Below are positions 22,691 through 37,366 of a DNA stretch of 64,000 nucleotides, piece after piece. A program made the position numbers and the translations under genes. The DNA comes from Isoperla grammatica (Eukaryota > Arthropoda > Insecta > Plecoptera > Perlodidae): contig OX246739.1 of the NCBI GenBank assembly GCA_945910005.1, positions 5,114,001 to 5,178,000 on the forward strand, written 5' to 3'. Each line of letters begins with the position of its first letter. Position 1 is the first letter of the stretch. The notes beneath the pieces are model-generated. The model saw only the letters and a program-made list of their open reading frames with translations. It was not told where the DNA came from and did no database searches.

Positions 22691-24884
22691 ATAAAAAAAA
22701 ATAACAAAGAAGGTTTGGTACCAACATACAGTTCTACATGAATGCAAATATAAATACTCAGTCATTTTTCTGGCTCTCATGAAGACAGGGTTGAACAATG
22801 TTATGGACGATTTTATGTCGCCAGTCAAATGTTGAAACAGAAAAATGTATTAATACCAATGACTGATAGTGAGATCAGATAAAGGCTATTTTAAAATAAA
22901 GAACGAAAGTTATAAAAAAAGTCACTGCATGTACTCTTACTTGGGCATATTTTGTACAGTCGAAGTCTAGTTTATTGCGCAACAAATGTTCTTAAGAGGT
23001 ATCATGTCATTGCTTAAATGATACCCACCATGCAGGAATTAGCTTGGATGCTAAATGTATAGCGGGTAGGGGGGAGTGCGATGTACATTGTAATTGAAAC
23101 AATGACTGCGGGTCAGTGTGAGTGTCAGAAAGCCGTTACACGTATCGTCCGCAGCGATTGTTTTCTTCTGCACTGAGGGGGTCCTGCAGTGAGAGTAATT
23201 AACAACCTCACGGGGAGTCCCCGAGATTAACTTGATCTCTTACACTTTCTACTCTCCTGATTTAAATCACTTGACGTTTCGGGTTGGTAGAACTTATCTC
23301 TGGTTGAAATAAATATAGTTAATATAACTCTCTATTTTATTTGGTGGTATGAATTGAGATTTCTTTAGGAGTAGGCTACGTTTAATTGACATTGACTTCA
23401 TTATCTACTTATTAACACTTTTAAGTTTCAATACATTTTTTTATAAATAAATTTGTATTCTTTCACAAACTGTTTTCGATGGACGCTGAAGTGCAGTGTT
23501 TCTGAAACGAATTCCCCGATTTTGGTAAAAAATGTCAAAACTCCCAAATGTCTTTGCTGACAGCTCATCCAATCAAAGTTGGCGTGTTTAGTGTGTTTTA
23601 CACGTATTTAAAGCATAAAAAGCACAATCAGAGATGTTAGCTAGTAAGCAGTAAGTTAGGTATAGTAGTGCGCGTATCAAGCAATTTATGTGGGTCTCTC
23701 TTACACGCAACTGCATGAGATCGGTTGGGTGCGTTCAAAGGTGTCTTTGATGTGGTGGTTGGGATGGAGGAGCGGGGCTGCGGAGCGCTTAAGCCCGTTT
23801 AAACAATCTCAGTGTAATGTCATAGGTAAAAGATATACTTGAAAGTCTAGACTAAGATTGAAAAACCCTGGTAATTATTTTTCTACATGTTCTCATACAT
23901 TGTTAACCATCATTGTAACAATGTACGTGATGTTGTCATCAGGTTCATCATAATGGACAGGGAAAATCCTAGTAGGAAATATTAGGGGGGGGGGACTTCG
24001 GTTATCCGCCACCCACGGTTCTTGTGTTGTTGTTGCAATACACTGTACATGTATTCGATTAGCTTCTCTTCTCTTATACGTTCTCATCCTACGTTGGCGC
24101 GATGAATAAAAACAGATATTAACGTTCACACGTTATTAATTAACCTTCGAAACGCCAGCCTTTAATAATAAATTAGTCAATTAACACTTTGCACTTTTAA
24201 CTAATGCCTTGAGCACAATTCACTTAATAGGCGTTTCGTTTTGGGGCTTCGGTCTACACTTTCAGGCTGCAGTCGTTGAAGGAAGACTCTCTCACACGTG
24301 GCAATGAAGAAAACTGTTTTGCCGGTATAGGTGGATGGACGTTCAAATTGATAGCTTCTTACTTGGGTAATTTTAATCTGAGCAAAGGCTTTATATATAC
24401 CTGCAAACCAGGGGATATTTTAACTGTGCAGCTCCGCATATTTTGTGCAGTTTCTAAAGTCCAATGTGCAGTTCAAACAACAAATTACAGTTGTGTACCA
24501 GAACGATTTGTTTTATATACACCATGCAAGTAAATTGTAATGTAATATGTATGTGTGTAATATGTTTGTAATTTGTCATCTGTGATGATATTGATAATGA
24601 AATTGGGAGATGACAACTTATTATTGTTTTCTATTAGAAATATTTTTAAATTATTTTTTTATTTTTAAGTTTTCTATATTTAATTGCTATTGTTTCATCC
24701 CACGGTCATACTTCGTACTGATGCGTGATACTAATGCGTGAGGTGTTGCAAGTGTGAAGGTGGGCCGGTAGCCGTCCCACCCACGACGAGAGCCTAGCGA
24801 AATAAAGACCGACCGAACTCTTTTATTCAGTGAAAGCTTTTCATCGGCCGATCACAAGTTCATATATAAGCCATTACTCTTGGC

Positions 24885-24975
24885 CGGCGCCCATCCTTGT
24901 AGCTCAAGTACGCTATTTGTTCTCTACCGCAGAGTGATAGGTTCGCATGCCGTACCCGTACACTCTACATCGGCG
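24885..24975 (+). mobile_element. Possible tRNA-derived SINE head
   Basis: CCTTGTAGCTCAAGTACGC looks like an A box, and GATAGGTTCGCATGCC looks like a B box with about 30 bp between them. Ends do not pair as a tRNA. Confidence 0.4.
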
Positions 24976-26034
24976 TTGTACTAAAAACTTGGGACTGGTA
25001 ATATATTACACAACCTATTGTGATAAATGTGATGGGATCGCATTACTATCGCACTGTTACGCGCAATCTTTTCTACCTACTAGAAGTGAATACTAAATAC
25101 CTTGGTTTGTTCTGTTTCTTCGCATTATGAAAAGTGACAATATAAAGGGAAGTGTTAATTTGTATACCTTTGTTATAAAAATTAACCAAATACAATATTA
25201 TTATTACAAATTTCTTTTATTCAAAAACATAACTCTTATACATTAATTTCAAATTAGTATTTTGAGTACATTATAATGTGATGACGATAATAATTATCGG
25301 CGATGTTATAAATAAGCTGAGCTTTAGCCGGCTCGTACAACATACAGAGTTACCGTGTACTCGGGCCCAGAGGGCACAAAAATTTGTGTATAGTTGCTAG
25401 TCACTCCATAAATATATTATTCTAACAATATAATTGTAAAGAACAAGTGTTTAGTAATGATTCTAAGTTCATTGTCATGCTTAATAATTACTCATCGTTT
25501 TACCATTTCTACAAACAACTAAATTGAAATTTCGCTTGATGCTTTTTTTTTCATGTATATGCACTTAATTAACTTATTTTAAACGAATCACGAGAGATGA
25601 CCCGTCTGCCTGTCTAGTATAGGATAGGATATGTCTGACGCCTGACGAGTCACGAGTAACAAGTTACCACCAGGGCGCGAACAAGGAAGGAGGGGTTGGG
25701 GTTGCATCCCCCAGTCATCAATATTAACCAGAGGCTCGATATGTCGCAACTAATGGCGTGGAAACTAGGGTTTATTAACTTTTAACCATCTACCACGCAG
25801 GCAGACCAAAGATCAAAAATTGCGGTTAAAGTTATTATCACCAGCCCTGCCTTTCAAAGTACAATATCGACGTTTGTACACGTCAACTACTCTTCTCACT
25901 TTCTACCCTCTAGTACACTCAGTGACCGACAAACATTGGGTGCAGCACCGTTGATAATAAAAGACTCGCAACGGATGCCTTTATGAGGTGCCAATGGCAA
26001 TAACGTGCACATACCTTCTTTATAAAAATTTTAA

Positions 26035-26120
26035 AAACTCCGCTGGGAATCGAATCCAGTACATTGGAACGGAAGGGAAGAAGGCGATATCCAACTGTTT
26101 AACCTATGACCTCCCTTATT
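26035..26120 (-). mobile_element. Possible tRNA-derived SINE head
   Basis: The minus strand reads GGGAGGTCATAGGTTAAACA and, further on, a B-box-like GGATTCGATTCCC. Confidence 0.4.
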
Positions 26121-26424
26121 CTAACAGCTAATGAGGGTTGAGGTACAGCAGGAGAAGTGTCTCAGGACATGAGGAGGCCTAAAGACAAGACAACTCGTTT
26201 GCGATGCTTATATGCTGAACTGTATGTTATGTACCTAATTTCAATGAATTGACATCGTTGATACTTGCTATGACAATAAATTTGGAAAGGTACCTAACAA
26301 ACCGTGTAAAGAAAATATGCGCTTATTATAAACATTGATAATTATTATTTAAAATTAATAACAAACAAGAAAATAGATTTGTTTTCCTATTTCATATTTC
26401 GTGTGTATTTATTTTCTACAGACG

Positions 26425-26515
26425 TACTGTGTGTATGTGGTTACAGCATTGCGTTGTCGCTAAACCATGAGTATTGCGTTCCAAGTTTGACTCCTGGCTT
26501 GGACATGGATGGACG
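26425..26515 (+). mobile_element. Possible tRNA-derived SINE head
   Basis: GTGGTTACAGCATTGCGTTG and CCAAGTTTGACTCCTGGC resemble the A and B regions of tRNA-derived SINEs. Weak. Confidence 0.35.
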
Positions 26516-29500
26516 TCACTTTTACCTCTTCATACATCGTCGCGATAACAACGTTGCCAAAACATCTCAAATCTCAATCAATCTTTGTTAATCTATACAG
26601 TTATTTGTTGGCACATATTCTTATGTTGGGCATATAACATTAGAACGTGTTCATTATCTATAGAAATGTGTGTTTACTGAACAACGAGCGTAACTAGCAG
26701 TCTAGTGGTGTCCAATGTGAATGCAATGGTGTGTACTTGATAGCAATCTTTTGTACCATCTAAACGTGCTAGAGAGAGAAAGAGAGAGAGAGAGATATGA
26801 ATAAGAGACAACAAAGAGTGACAGTGAATGGATGGGGATACATATACTCGGCAGATGGCGGTTGACTGTGTGGTCGAGGTTAGGGTTGTGACTTCTGGTT
26901 ATGTGGATGTTGATGTGTGCGATGTAAGTGTCGAGCAAAATACACATTAGGTGTTATGCCCCGCCCACTGCATATGATTTTCATTTCAACTTGAGAGGGA
27001 ATCATTTGCATGCATGGCTTACAATAGTCATATATGCTCGGAACAATTCCTTGTGTGTCTGTCTACCCCAAGCAAAGCGTGATTTATGCCGCAATCCATC
27101 CGTGAGGCTTTTTTATCCGAGAAGAAAATGTCATCCCGGAGGGAATTTAGTGGTCTATCATATGAATATATTGTTGTTTATGGTTTGTCTATTTTTTTTC
27201 GTAATTTTTATAATTTTTTATAAATTTTGTTTGTAAAACGCTCCTTCGCATTTAGAAACGCTTCTTTGAAAAAACATTTTGGAAAAACCAAGCATTGTAA
27301 GAAAGAGTGCCCTAAATGAAGGGGACAGTATATTTAATTCTTCCTTGCAACCATTTGAAAGCATTCGAATCCAATTTCAACTGATGTAAATTGTATTTTG
27401 TGCTGGCTATGTAGATACAGGACTTGTTTGAAAGTATCCAAATGTGTGTATTATTATTCACACTGACACAACGACTTGCGCAACAGGTGTTGGCTCAGTG
27501 GTTCTATAGCGGATATGGTTGTCGTTGATGTATCGACTTGGCAGACGTTTAACGACAATCGGAAGACGAGAATAATTAACAAATATCAGTTCAGTTCACA
27601 AAGAGACGAGCCTCATGTTTCGCTCCAACGTTCTGAGAAGGCCGAACAAAGAATTGGGCTAAACGTTTGAAGGAAAAATACTCTGGTAGTTGTGTTTCTT
27701 TGATGGGTAGCCATTTCTCAATCTTTGAGACACGCAATAACCATTTTGCATGTTATTTATCACATTATACCAGCAAAAACATCCATGTACGTGTAAACTT
27801 CTTACTTTACAGGGTTTAAAACAGTTAGTTTGTAACATTAGATGTACAAAAATACAAAATAAAGTGACGTTTTTAGCTAAATTAATGTCGAAATACATGT
27901 TAAACGAAGTGGAGCACCAATCCAATAACTGTTTACAAACAATGCAATTGCCATTTAAAAATTAACGAGATTATACACAAATGAATAATCAATTAATTTA
28001 CTTTTTAAATGAAATGACTGGCTGCATTTGATTTGTGCGGCTTCCCTAGTTCGGCTGCAACGTGCAATAGTGTTATAGAGCAACCTCTGCACGCCCATGT
28101 AATGATAATAGTCGTTCCTCCTCACTTACACTAACCCTCATCCGATATTGTACTAGAGGCATAACAAATCAAGCCTTAGAATGGAGGGGGGCAGGTGATA
28201 ATCCCCGACCCCCCGACCAACACTGAGAACGACATCCATAACATCAGCAACATACTGGAATAAATGGTGAAAAGATAGACTTAGGCCCCGCAGTATATTA
28301 TAAAAGTCCTATTATATATTATTTGTATACAATAGTAGGGTCCCTGTGGTCTTTTGTGGAGGGTTTGAGGTCCAAGTCAAGCCTCCTCATGTTTACAGGC
28401 TTGTTAGATGAAGCTGGCTCCAGTGTCATGGTTTGATACGCAGACCCACCGGCCTTCGCACATTCACACCTTACACACACAGACACACTTTCATGTGTCG
28501 CTTTCAATGGTTGCGATAACCACAGAGAAGAAGGTTAATCATTTTTCGGAAAATATGGAACAAAATGGCGACTTAAAATGTGTACACGCTGATACGCGAT
28601 CGGTGGTGGCGCTACTGTTTTACAAACATCTGGGTGGAATCATCTTTTCAGTGTGCTTTTCAGAGAGTTTCACTAAACGTGACTCTTTTAGTTTGAGGAT
28701 AAATTCTGTGTGACACTAATGTGCTCCAATGATAAAAAACATAAATATAAAGTGCTTTATTTGTGTGGCCCATTTCCACCTAGAGATTAGAGAATACATA
28801 TATTTGTAGTTCATACTAGAATACATGCTAAATAAATAATTGCTACCACTGCTATACTATTGTAGTTTGAAAAGGAAGTAGAACAGGCCACCGTTACAAA
28901 GTTATGTTATTGACAGATATATAGCTTAGAACAATTCTACAAATCCAGCGCTCGTATGGAATTTCAACACGGACTTCATGCAAGTGTTTACTAGCTATAA
29001 TAAAAATGAAATAATAACCTTGGAATAATCATAATAGACCTATTGTAAGACATTCCATTCGTATTCTATAATTAAGAAAGATACACGTGCAGATTATGAG
29101 ACGATACTACAAGTGGTGTGTAAGTTTTCAGGACTTACGGAGATTTTTGATGCGTTATATGTCAATCCCAAAGTCATGTCCACTTTAAATTTGTGTTTAC
29201 ATATTTTATTGTGTAATTAGTCTATGATGTATACTCTCTTTGGTATGACGAGAGACTACTCATTTTAGCCCTTCACCAAATATTTTTTAGAACCTATAAC
29301 AGATGTCTGTCATAATCAGATTAAAAGTTAATTATTAATACGGGGTTCTTTGTAATTTGGATCGTTTGAACTGAAATCGATTTTCTATTATAACTATTTC
29401 GTTAGTCCTATACTCAATTTAATCGAGTTCGATTTGTATTCATTCACCACGGGTTAAATCAGTAATGATTATACCCATTTTTTGGAATTAAAGTACACCT

Positions 29501-29839
29501 CTGTAGGCTCCAATTTCAGTTTGGGTTTAAAAGTAGTCCCGATAATTATGTATCGAATTACTTCACCGATAGCTGCAACGAGCTTCGCTACTGGGGTGCG
29601 CGGCCGTGACTTGTATTTATGTTCGTTTTAGAAAGTTGTTTCATTATTCGAAAGGGCGGATTTATGCATCTAAACTGTCAACTGTCAACGCAGATTGACC
29701 GCCTAGTGTAACAATTAATGACAATTTGATAGTTTCCATTTATTTAATTCATATTTATATAAGCAAGAAGAGTTAACATAATTATCTGTCTAAGTCGATG
29801 CATCGTTTCATAAATAATGACAAAATGCGGCATTTCAAA

Positions 29840-30215
29840 TATACTAGTAAACCATTTCCATCAGGAATGCCTGATGTCGATGATCATCATATTCATGTGA
29901 CCGTTATAACATCGACTTCTTAAGTAATGACAGTAACAATTTTCATTGGAATGCCTGATGTAGGATGACCATCGTATTTAACCAATGTGATGATTATGTA
30001 TACATTAGCATAAAGATATTTGTAATGGAATGTCCGAGGTCTGTCTGTGTAAGACTCAATCCCATGCAGCTTTGTCCATATGACTGAGAAGAACATTGGG
30101 AAATACATCCAGTTAGGATGCTGCAGGTTGCTGGAATCGAACCAGAACCTCCCGAATTAATACCCTATGCCAATAATACCCTATTGAGCCACCTCTATCG
30201 TTATGTTCTGTATCA
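29840..30215 (-). mobile_element. tRNA-derived SINE, same family as 16918-17240
   Basis: Read on the minus strand, CGATAGAGGTGGCTCAATAG is followed by GGGAGGTTCTGGTTCGATTCC, which holds a canonical B box. The body shares GGATTGAGTCTT and CGGACATTCC with the copy near 17 kb. The end contains repeated GGCATTCC and CATCAGG pieces. Confidence 0.6.
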
Positions 30216-33200
30216 TAAACAACCGGCAGTGATCGAAGAAAACATCCATCAGTGTCTGGTTAGCGGAAAATGATGTATATGCTAACTAGCTTCACACATA
30301 ATACTGGTAGGTACTGGACATAAATAAGTTCAACTTTGAAGAAATTTGGAGTAGGCCTTTCTGTAATTTTCCCGATGTTTTGAACTCTTAATGGAAATTA
30401 ATGTTTCTGTGTGAAATTCAAACCAATAAATGTTGCCACTAAAAAGCAAGGTTATAAATTATAATGTGTTTTTAGTACAAAATAACACTTCGAAGCGCAA
30501 ACAGGCAACTATAGCACGAAACTAGATATTTGTACACATTCCTAAGCAGCTTGAGGAGTAAATGAGTAGTACATAATGCAATTATTTTGAAAACACGATG
30601 CTTTTCGTCGGGATCTCTTACAAAATTGACGACTGAAGTGGTGATCGATATTATGTTAAAGATCTGAAGCGAAGAAGTCCCGAGTGTGTCGAGTGTAGGG
30701 AGTAGTTTACCTTCTCAGCGGGGGTCGCAGCGATGACCGCCCGAAGTGAGGCCCAGAGAGAGAGGGGGTATCGCCAACACAAGGAGCAGACAGAGAGGCA
30801 AACATTACACTTGGCACCTAAACAACAACCTACCGTCAGTAAAAAGAATCACGTTAAATCCATAAACTGAGAACAGTCCATTTCTCGCCAGTCACTTGTC
30901 AACTGCTCAACAATTGGTTTTTTACAGGGTGAGACTTAAAGATGAAACTGCAAACACGTTTTGTCGTATATCAAAATTACACTTAACGCTCTCACAACGT
31001 CGTGAATCACAAAACGAATTATGCAGGAAAAACAATTTGGCATCATTGGTTCATTGCTTATTATAGAGCTTGCCAATAATTGTATCCTGCAATTTCTCAG
31101 TATAATAATGAGAAATACTCAACAATCAGCAAACTGAATGCACACACTGATTATATACAAGCTTACCAAAATAACCAATGATTGATTTTCATAACCATAT
31201 GTTTACGTTTATCGCTAAACATTGCGTTTTCGTAGTACAATTAAAACACACTCTGTTTACGGTGCTCTTTCGAAAACAAACTAAACATTCCTGTTCCAAT
31301 ATAAAAGTATAAATTAGTAAACAAATACGATACAGTAAATATTTTGTTATTATACCAATTGCAATTTGGTAACACGACACAGCGTCCATCAAAACAGTGG
31401 CTGCATGCATGGTATTGGTATTGGTGATTATGTATTCCAACAGTTCGGTCACAACCGTATTGAATAATTCACGAATCACGTCGCCATTGATAAAATTACC
31501 TGGTAAATATACAATTCTGGCATTATACTGCTAAATGAATGAATGTCAAATACTCGAACTCAATCTGAGAAATATCCTGACCATTAAACGACCTTCCACT
31601 TCCCTTGGTGGGTAAGTGCCGTTTCTTTCCATTTTCCATCGTCGGAGAGAGATAAGTATAGTTGCCGATTGATACTTTTATTGTAATTTACATCAAATGA
31701 ATTTTAATACTAGTACGAATGCTCACACTTGACTTTGAACCGCAGCCCTACGGCGACAGCTGTTAGCTAAAGCAAATAACACTCACACAAGTAGTTTGTA
31801 AATACTTTTCTATTACATTGACCGTGAGTGGCCGTCTTTCAGGTTCAAAACACCCTATAGTCAAGTTGCTCGAAAATAAATGTGAACAGCCGTTTCAGAA
31901 GTTGTACGAAATGAAAAACCACTAACCTTTCTTATATGTGTATAATACAAACGACTTTCCGAAAAAAGTTATGTTCCGTGACAGTTGCGCTTTCTTGGTG
32001 CAGTTAATGGAGTATGTAGGTAGAAGAATGCTGTGACTTCGGCGCCGGGGGTGGGAGGGGGAGGGGGGGGGGGGGGGGTAGCTCGTGCCCACTGTGCGAG
32101 TGTACGCTACGGACAATGCCCGCTATACACTGGAAAAATAAAAAATTGCGTCAAAAGGCGTTTTATGGAAGTCCTAAACGCTCTCATAATGGCTTTCTGT
32201 GCGAACATGTGCTCGGTCTGTGCTTGCTTTGCTTCCTTCTGTCGACAAGAGACGGTTGCAGACCATATGATACAGTCCTTACTTCACGTGTCCCACAATG
32301 CATTCTATTTTAATTGTTTTGTATGTATTATACATAATACAGATGTTTGTACTGTCCTTCGTTTATTGGTGTTTGATTAACTACCGCCTCCCACAGCTAC
32401 AGTACACTAAAACCAATAACCATCACTGACAAGTACACCATAATTTTGAAGTACGTTGATTTAACATTCTTCATACAGTATAACATATGTGAAGAAAAAC
32501 ATAACCTCTACTTCTTGTTACATTTTATGGCAACATATTTTAGATACTAAGTAGCAAAGTACGTCTGCCCGACGTTTTTGATTTATTGCACTGAAGGCCA
32601 CTGATTGGAGGAAATAGAGAAGTAGGAGGGAATCCAAGTAGATTTCACTGGGTTAGCAGGATTTGTATTCAGTGTTTAACGTCGTACTTGACAACTAGGT
32701 CGTATGACGTCAGAGGAGATTGGACGCAAGGGGCAAGAAGGAGAAAGAAATTGATTCACAGGGAAAATTTGAGTACCTCATTTCATCGCCTCTTCCTGGG
32801 CCAAATTCTACCCCGGGCACAGGCGGGAGTTTCACTTTACGTTTTCGTTACTACTTACCATGTGACATGTATTTGATTTGACAACCGTCTTGCAACAATG
32901 TAACCAAATCCACCCATTATCCACACTTTAGTATACACAAGAAATATGCAACGTTGTAAACGAAAGCATAATTGTTCAACAAAATCACAAAATTACTATC
33001 AAAACTTGTTTTTTAAGTGTGGTTGAAACGTATACGATGTGAACCGAACATATGTCGATGATGACGTTATTGTGGCGTGCGTTGACATGGAGCGAGTCAA
33101 CTCCTGAATGACTCCATGCATTGTTTCAAGTAAGCTTAGCGGATTATCAGACCATTTCTCCATTGAATTCAAGCTGGGACCACGAATAAATATACTGATC

Positions 33201-36200
33201 CTTCTTTGGCTTTACATAACATTACAGCCCCACCCTTTGCAACCGCTCTATTATAATCCTCGAACCCGGGAGGTAACTGTGTAGGTAGGTTCAACCCTAA
33301 AGATTGCATCTCCAAGCGATAAAATATCTTCATCGCTCATTCACTTCATGGAAACATGAAGAAGCAAAGTGATCTGGCAGATATTTTAGAGCTTCAATAA
33401 CTCTCGCTTATAGCTTTATGTTCTGTAGCGCAGAGTCAGAAGGGTTTCACGCTGACGCAAGAGTTCTACCATATTATGCAAGTGGGGACCTTCTAAGTGC
33501 TACAGTAAGTGATATGTGTCTAGCATGGTTCCGTGTATTTGAGCGCGAATATGCTGTATGTATAATAAATAATCTAAAATAACCAAACAAATTAGCTTGA
33601 AGTAGACTTATTATGAGTGACTATATACTAAAGCTGCGTACACACGGCGGATTTTGGCCTTATACGACGATCTCATAATTCGGGTTTAAAAGTTTAAATC
33701 ATAAAATAGATCAGTGTTTGTTTTCGCGATTTGTGTCAATATTTTTTAATCGTATTCTTGTGTTTGCGTACTTACTCTTTAAGGCAACATACCGTTTGAA
33801 TGTTACACCGATACACATTCAATGGCTGGAGAATGAATCATCGTGTATACGCATGGTATGCAAGAGGCAAGACGAATTGCCCTTAAAATAAGGAAATCTT
33901 TTTTTTTTTTACAAATGTCGCGTAGACATATGATATTGTACAAACCACTTGTATAGCATATACCCGTTATATTGTATAAAACGCTTCTATAAAAGGAATA
34001 CACACAATAGAACGTGACAACTTATGTGGTCACAACTCTCAACAGGATTGATGTGTTACACTTGGGAGATAATTTCTAAACCACAACACCACAACTATAT
34101 AAGTCAGTCGAGATCGAGGACTAAAGTAAACCCTCAATGGGTTTGACTTTTAAAAAATCGTGTGGTTATTTTTTATACCCCATTCTTTGGCAGTTGATTC
34201 TACATCCATCCGAGGCGGCCTCTATGCCCGAACCAGTGACATGAAATATTGTAGTCTATCAAGTTCTGATTCATAGTCGAGCGTTTGTAAAAGCAGAACC
34301 AACGTTAGACTTCCGTGGAGTCTATTATCACTTGTCTAAACTCTATGCGGACGAATCCTCTGCGGTAAATGCGTTGGTTCTAGCGGCGAGAATAATAAGT
34401 GTTTGGAGATGTAAGGGGTGGGGGTGATGTTAATTAATGACCGCTTTACATGCCGACCTGGGACAGGGGTGGCCAGAACTAGTTTCAATGATGATTAAGT
34501 TTGCATGACATTCTTGAAGATAAAGGCATGTATCCTGCCTTTAAAATATGTATCATCATCTATATATTTTACAATATACTCCACTAGCAATCTTGTTTGG
34601 CAATTACACTGGCCATATCATATAAATATAATACAATAGTTAATAGGAAGTATAGCAGCAAGTCATTGTACTAATTGCATGTGTATCATGTCTAGTTGTT
34701 CACCCCTGGGATGTATGTTAAGTGTTGGAATAAGAGGGGAAGGCGGCCGGAGGTGTAAAGAGCGACCTGGGGGGGGGGGGAGGGGGGGGGATGATGACAC
34801 CATTTATCATCGAGTGTCAAATCGCACGACTTGGTAACAGCGTGGGAGGATTCCGACCATATCCCGAGCAGACTGATGGGCCCAACACTGCCCGAGTCAG
34901 CTCAACAAATGTATCAACTTAATGTTGCAATTTAAATGATTTATTTTATTAAATACCTGAGGATTGTAGTTCTTTCCTATTCACCGCAACGGGAATGAAT
35001 ACCTGTTTTTGACTTCTATTCTATCCTCACATAAGTTTATTATGAAGGCATTATCGTTTATGAGACAGAACCATGTGTGACTGCATGTATAAAACATCCA
35101 CATTTCAAATCAACTCTACAGCATAGAGAGAAATGGTATACAGACAATAATGTGACATATGTTATGAAATCATTTTGATGTACAATGTATGAAATTAAAT
35201 GAAATCAGTTGAAATTATATTTACGCCTGTTGTAGAAATGTATAAATTATCGCGTCATATTTTCCTCGTTTACTGCATTAGCTAAATCATATTTTGCCTG
35301 CAATATTATCAAAGGTATCCTTGAGAAAGAACCGCTCTACATTATACAGATTAACATTACATTTTAAAATAATGAATGTAAAGTTCTGTGACAAACATGA
35401 GTTGAAAGATCTCTGAACATGTTAGTATATTAATTCATATGATTTAAATAAGCTTGCATAATATTCACGGACAACTAAAGACAATGATCTTACATGAGAA
35501 CCAAGCACTAGCAACACGGTGTTGTATGTTCGAGGTCAGTGTAGTAGGCTACTTTAGAGTAGTTTTTATTTTATTTGTAGAGGTTTCACAACATTATTGT
35601 ATGTATATATGAAGGACGTGTTCCAACTTGACGATTTTAGTCGACTAAAAAAAAAACTAACTTCCTTAGCATACTAACGCAACAATTATTAACAATTAAT
35701 TACAACAATTGTTAATTGTTGTGTTGTCGGCGAAGTAGGCGAAGCAGACCAAAATAGAGAAGTTGGAACAGGCCCGAAGTACGGCCTACTGGACATTTTC
35801 GGGTTCTAAAAATGTGTCTTGTTTGGCCTTGTTTAAATAATTATTGCTAATAAAATATATAGTATTACCTCAAAACTCAAAATCGTAATTATAATACTAC
35901 AGCTTAATGATATGCTGTAGTACAAATAAACACGAGTTATTATGGCATATTATGGAACTCTACCAAAGCGATGATACCTCGACACATCGTTCGCGACACA
36001 ATTCTCAGAAGTGCAGAGCAAATATTGGAAGTAAGCATTATTAGAAAAATAATTATTTTGACTACGCATTATTCTAGTAAGCAGAGTTTCTTCGAACGAG
36101 TCCAGTTTAGATTAAAGAGTGTATTTAGTACAATACTACTAATAATACAATACGATATTACATTAATACAATACATTTACATGTACTGTAATGAGGGCCA

Positions 36201-37175
36201 TCCATTTACTTGAAGATTATAAATTCAAAGTTGTATATTTTTTCTTTTCTTTCTATGAACTGTTATGTTATAACACACGCTACAAGTATTATAGTCATGC
36301 AATGCAAAAGACCTACAATGTAAATATAAACACCTTCTCTTATCCTAGTTAAATGGTTAATTTAGATCATGCCTGGATTTTTTTAAATAATTATATCTTC
36401 TATGTTATGTACCGGTACTATATATTGTTCAATTTTCAAACTCAATTTCAAAATGTATTTTATTGCTTAAAAATAAAGCTAATTCAACATTAAACACTAA
36501 TAAGCATTTCAATCTTGTGATAGAGCTCTCGCTGGCCCAGAGCATGGCCGAGTTCAGTTTGTTGAGAACTCTGTAATAAACAAATCGCTCTAGATAGAGA
36601 AGCGAAGAAACGCTCCCATAATGCGTCAGTCACATGTCCCTACATCAACTCTTCCCCATCTCATTGGCAATTAATCACTTCCCCAGAGACCAAGTAGGTG
36701 TTTAAACGCTAAAACGCACCAGCGGCAACGCTCGAGTGTCTTTCATTCCAAGCAAGATCGACACATGAACGTAATTAATTTCAAGTGTGTGTTCGCGGCG
36801 CGCTGTTCTTTTGTTTTGCCGTGTCGTGGTCGGCGGTGTGCTCCAAGGAGGTTACTTCTCTCTAACCTCTCTGGTGTGGCGTCCCGCTGGGACTAGAGAT
36901 GGATGAAAACATTCATGGACTTTATGATCTTCCTCGATTTAAAAACACCCAAACAGTGACTAATCCGTCAGTTGTTTTTATTATTATTATAGCAGGCTTA
37001 ATTAATATAATGTATCGTTTCGTGCTTGTGCAATCACGCGTATAAAAATAAGTTCTCCGTAATAGCTTTGTAAAATAAAGTAACAGCGCTAGAAGAGCTT
37101 CGGAGAACTTACTGGCACATCTTCCTTTTTTCAAACTCGGCTCGGTTCTGACAAGAGGTCATATTGTCAGACTAG
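30216..37175. other. Presumed first intron of Awh, part 2
   Basis: AT-rich DNA with homopolymers at 32057-32078 and 34771-34790 (G runs). At 35610-35780 there is a degenerate inverted arrangement (GTGTTCCAACTT and AAGTTGGAACAGG around AACAATTGTTAATTGTT), possibly an old MITE. I found no supported exon. A GC-richer candidate at 30690-30830 is discussed in the rejected list. Confidence 0.4.
36520..36910. promoter_or_regulatory. Candidate regulatory block in intron 1
   Basis: About 390 bp of higher complexity and GC content than its surroundings. It has two TAATTAAT/CAATTAATC homeodomain-type sites (GGCAATTAATCACTTCC and GAACGTAATTAATTTC), a TGCGTCAGTCA AP-1/CRE-like stretch and a GCGGCGCGCTG core. 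There are no splice-bounded frames. It could be an autoregulatory Awh enhancer, but this rests on composition and short motifs only. Confidence 0.3.
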
Positions 37176-37178
37176 TAA

Positions 37179-37366
37179 GGGCTGGTCCACACAGATTTTT
37201 AAGACATACGATTTAAGGTTTAACGCGTAGTTGTAAAGTTGGATCATAGGAAACACGTACTGGCGTTCACACAAAGTTTTAGTTTTAAGACGTTTTCATT
37301 GTTGTTTTTAAAACAAGGTCTTAAAACCTTATGTATTATGTCTTAAAAATCTGTGTGGACCAGCCT
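37179..37366. mobile_element. MITE with TAA target duplication
   Basis: Left end GGGCTGGTCCACACAGATTT and right end complement AGGCTGGTCCACACAGATTT continue as TTTAAGACATA on both arms (about 30 bp terminal inverted repeats). TAA flanks both sides (37176-37178 and 37367-37369). It is 188 bp with no coding capacity. The TWA duplication suggests PIF/Harbinger. Confidence 0.8.

Larger units (their letters stand above)
21811..30109. other. Presumed first intron of Awh, part 1
   Basis: This is AT-rich DNA without a recognisable exon. It holds a 27-C tract (22664-22690), SINE-like pieces (24890-24960, 26040-26110 and 26430-26510), a (GA)n tract (26771-26795) and a moderately GC-rich patch at 23090-23260 with a TAATTAA homeodomain-type site. 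Open frames of up to about 100 codons have no known domain. Confidence 0.45.

Noticed and set aside
30690..30835. Minus-strand exon with phase-0 donor GAGAAG|GTAAAC as alternative Awh start
   Set aside because: In the phase-0 frame there is no ATG, and the frame with an ATG leaves the wrong phase. The 54852 candidate fits better. It might be a 5' UTR exon.
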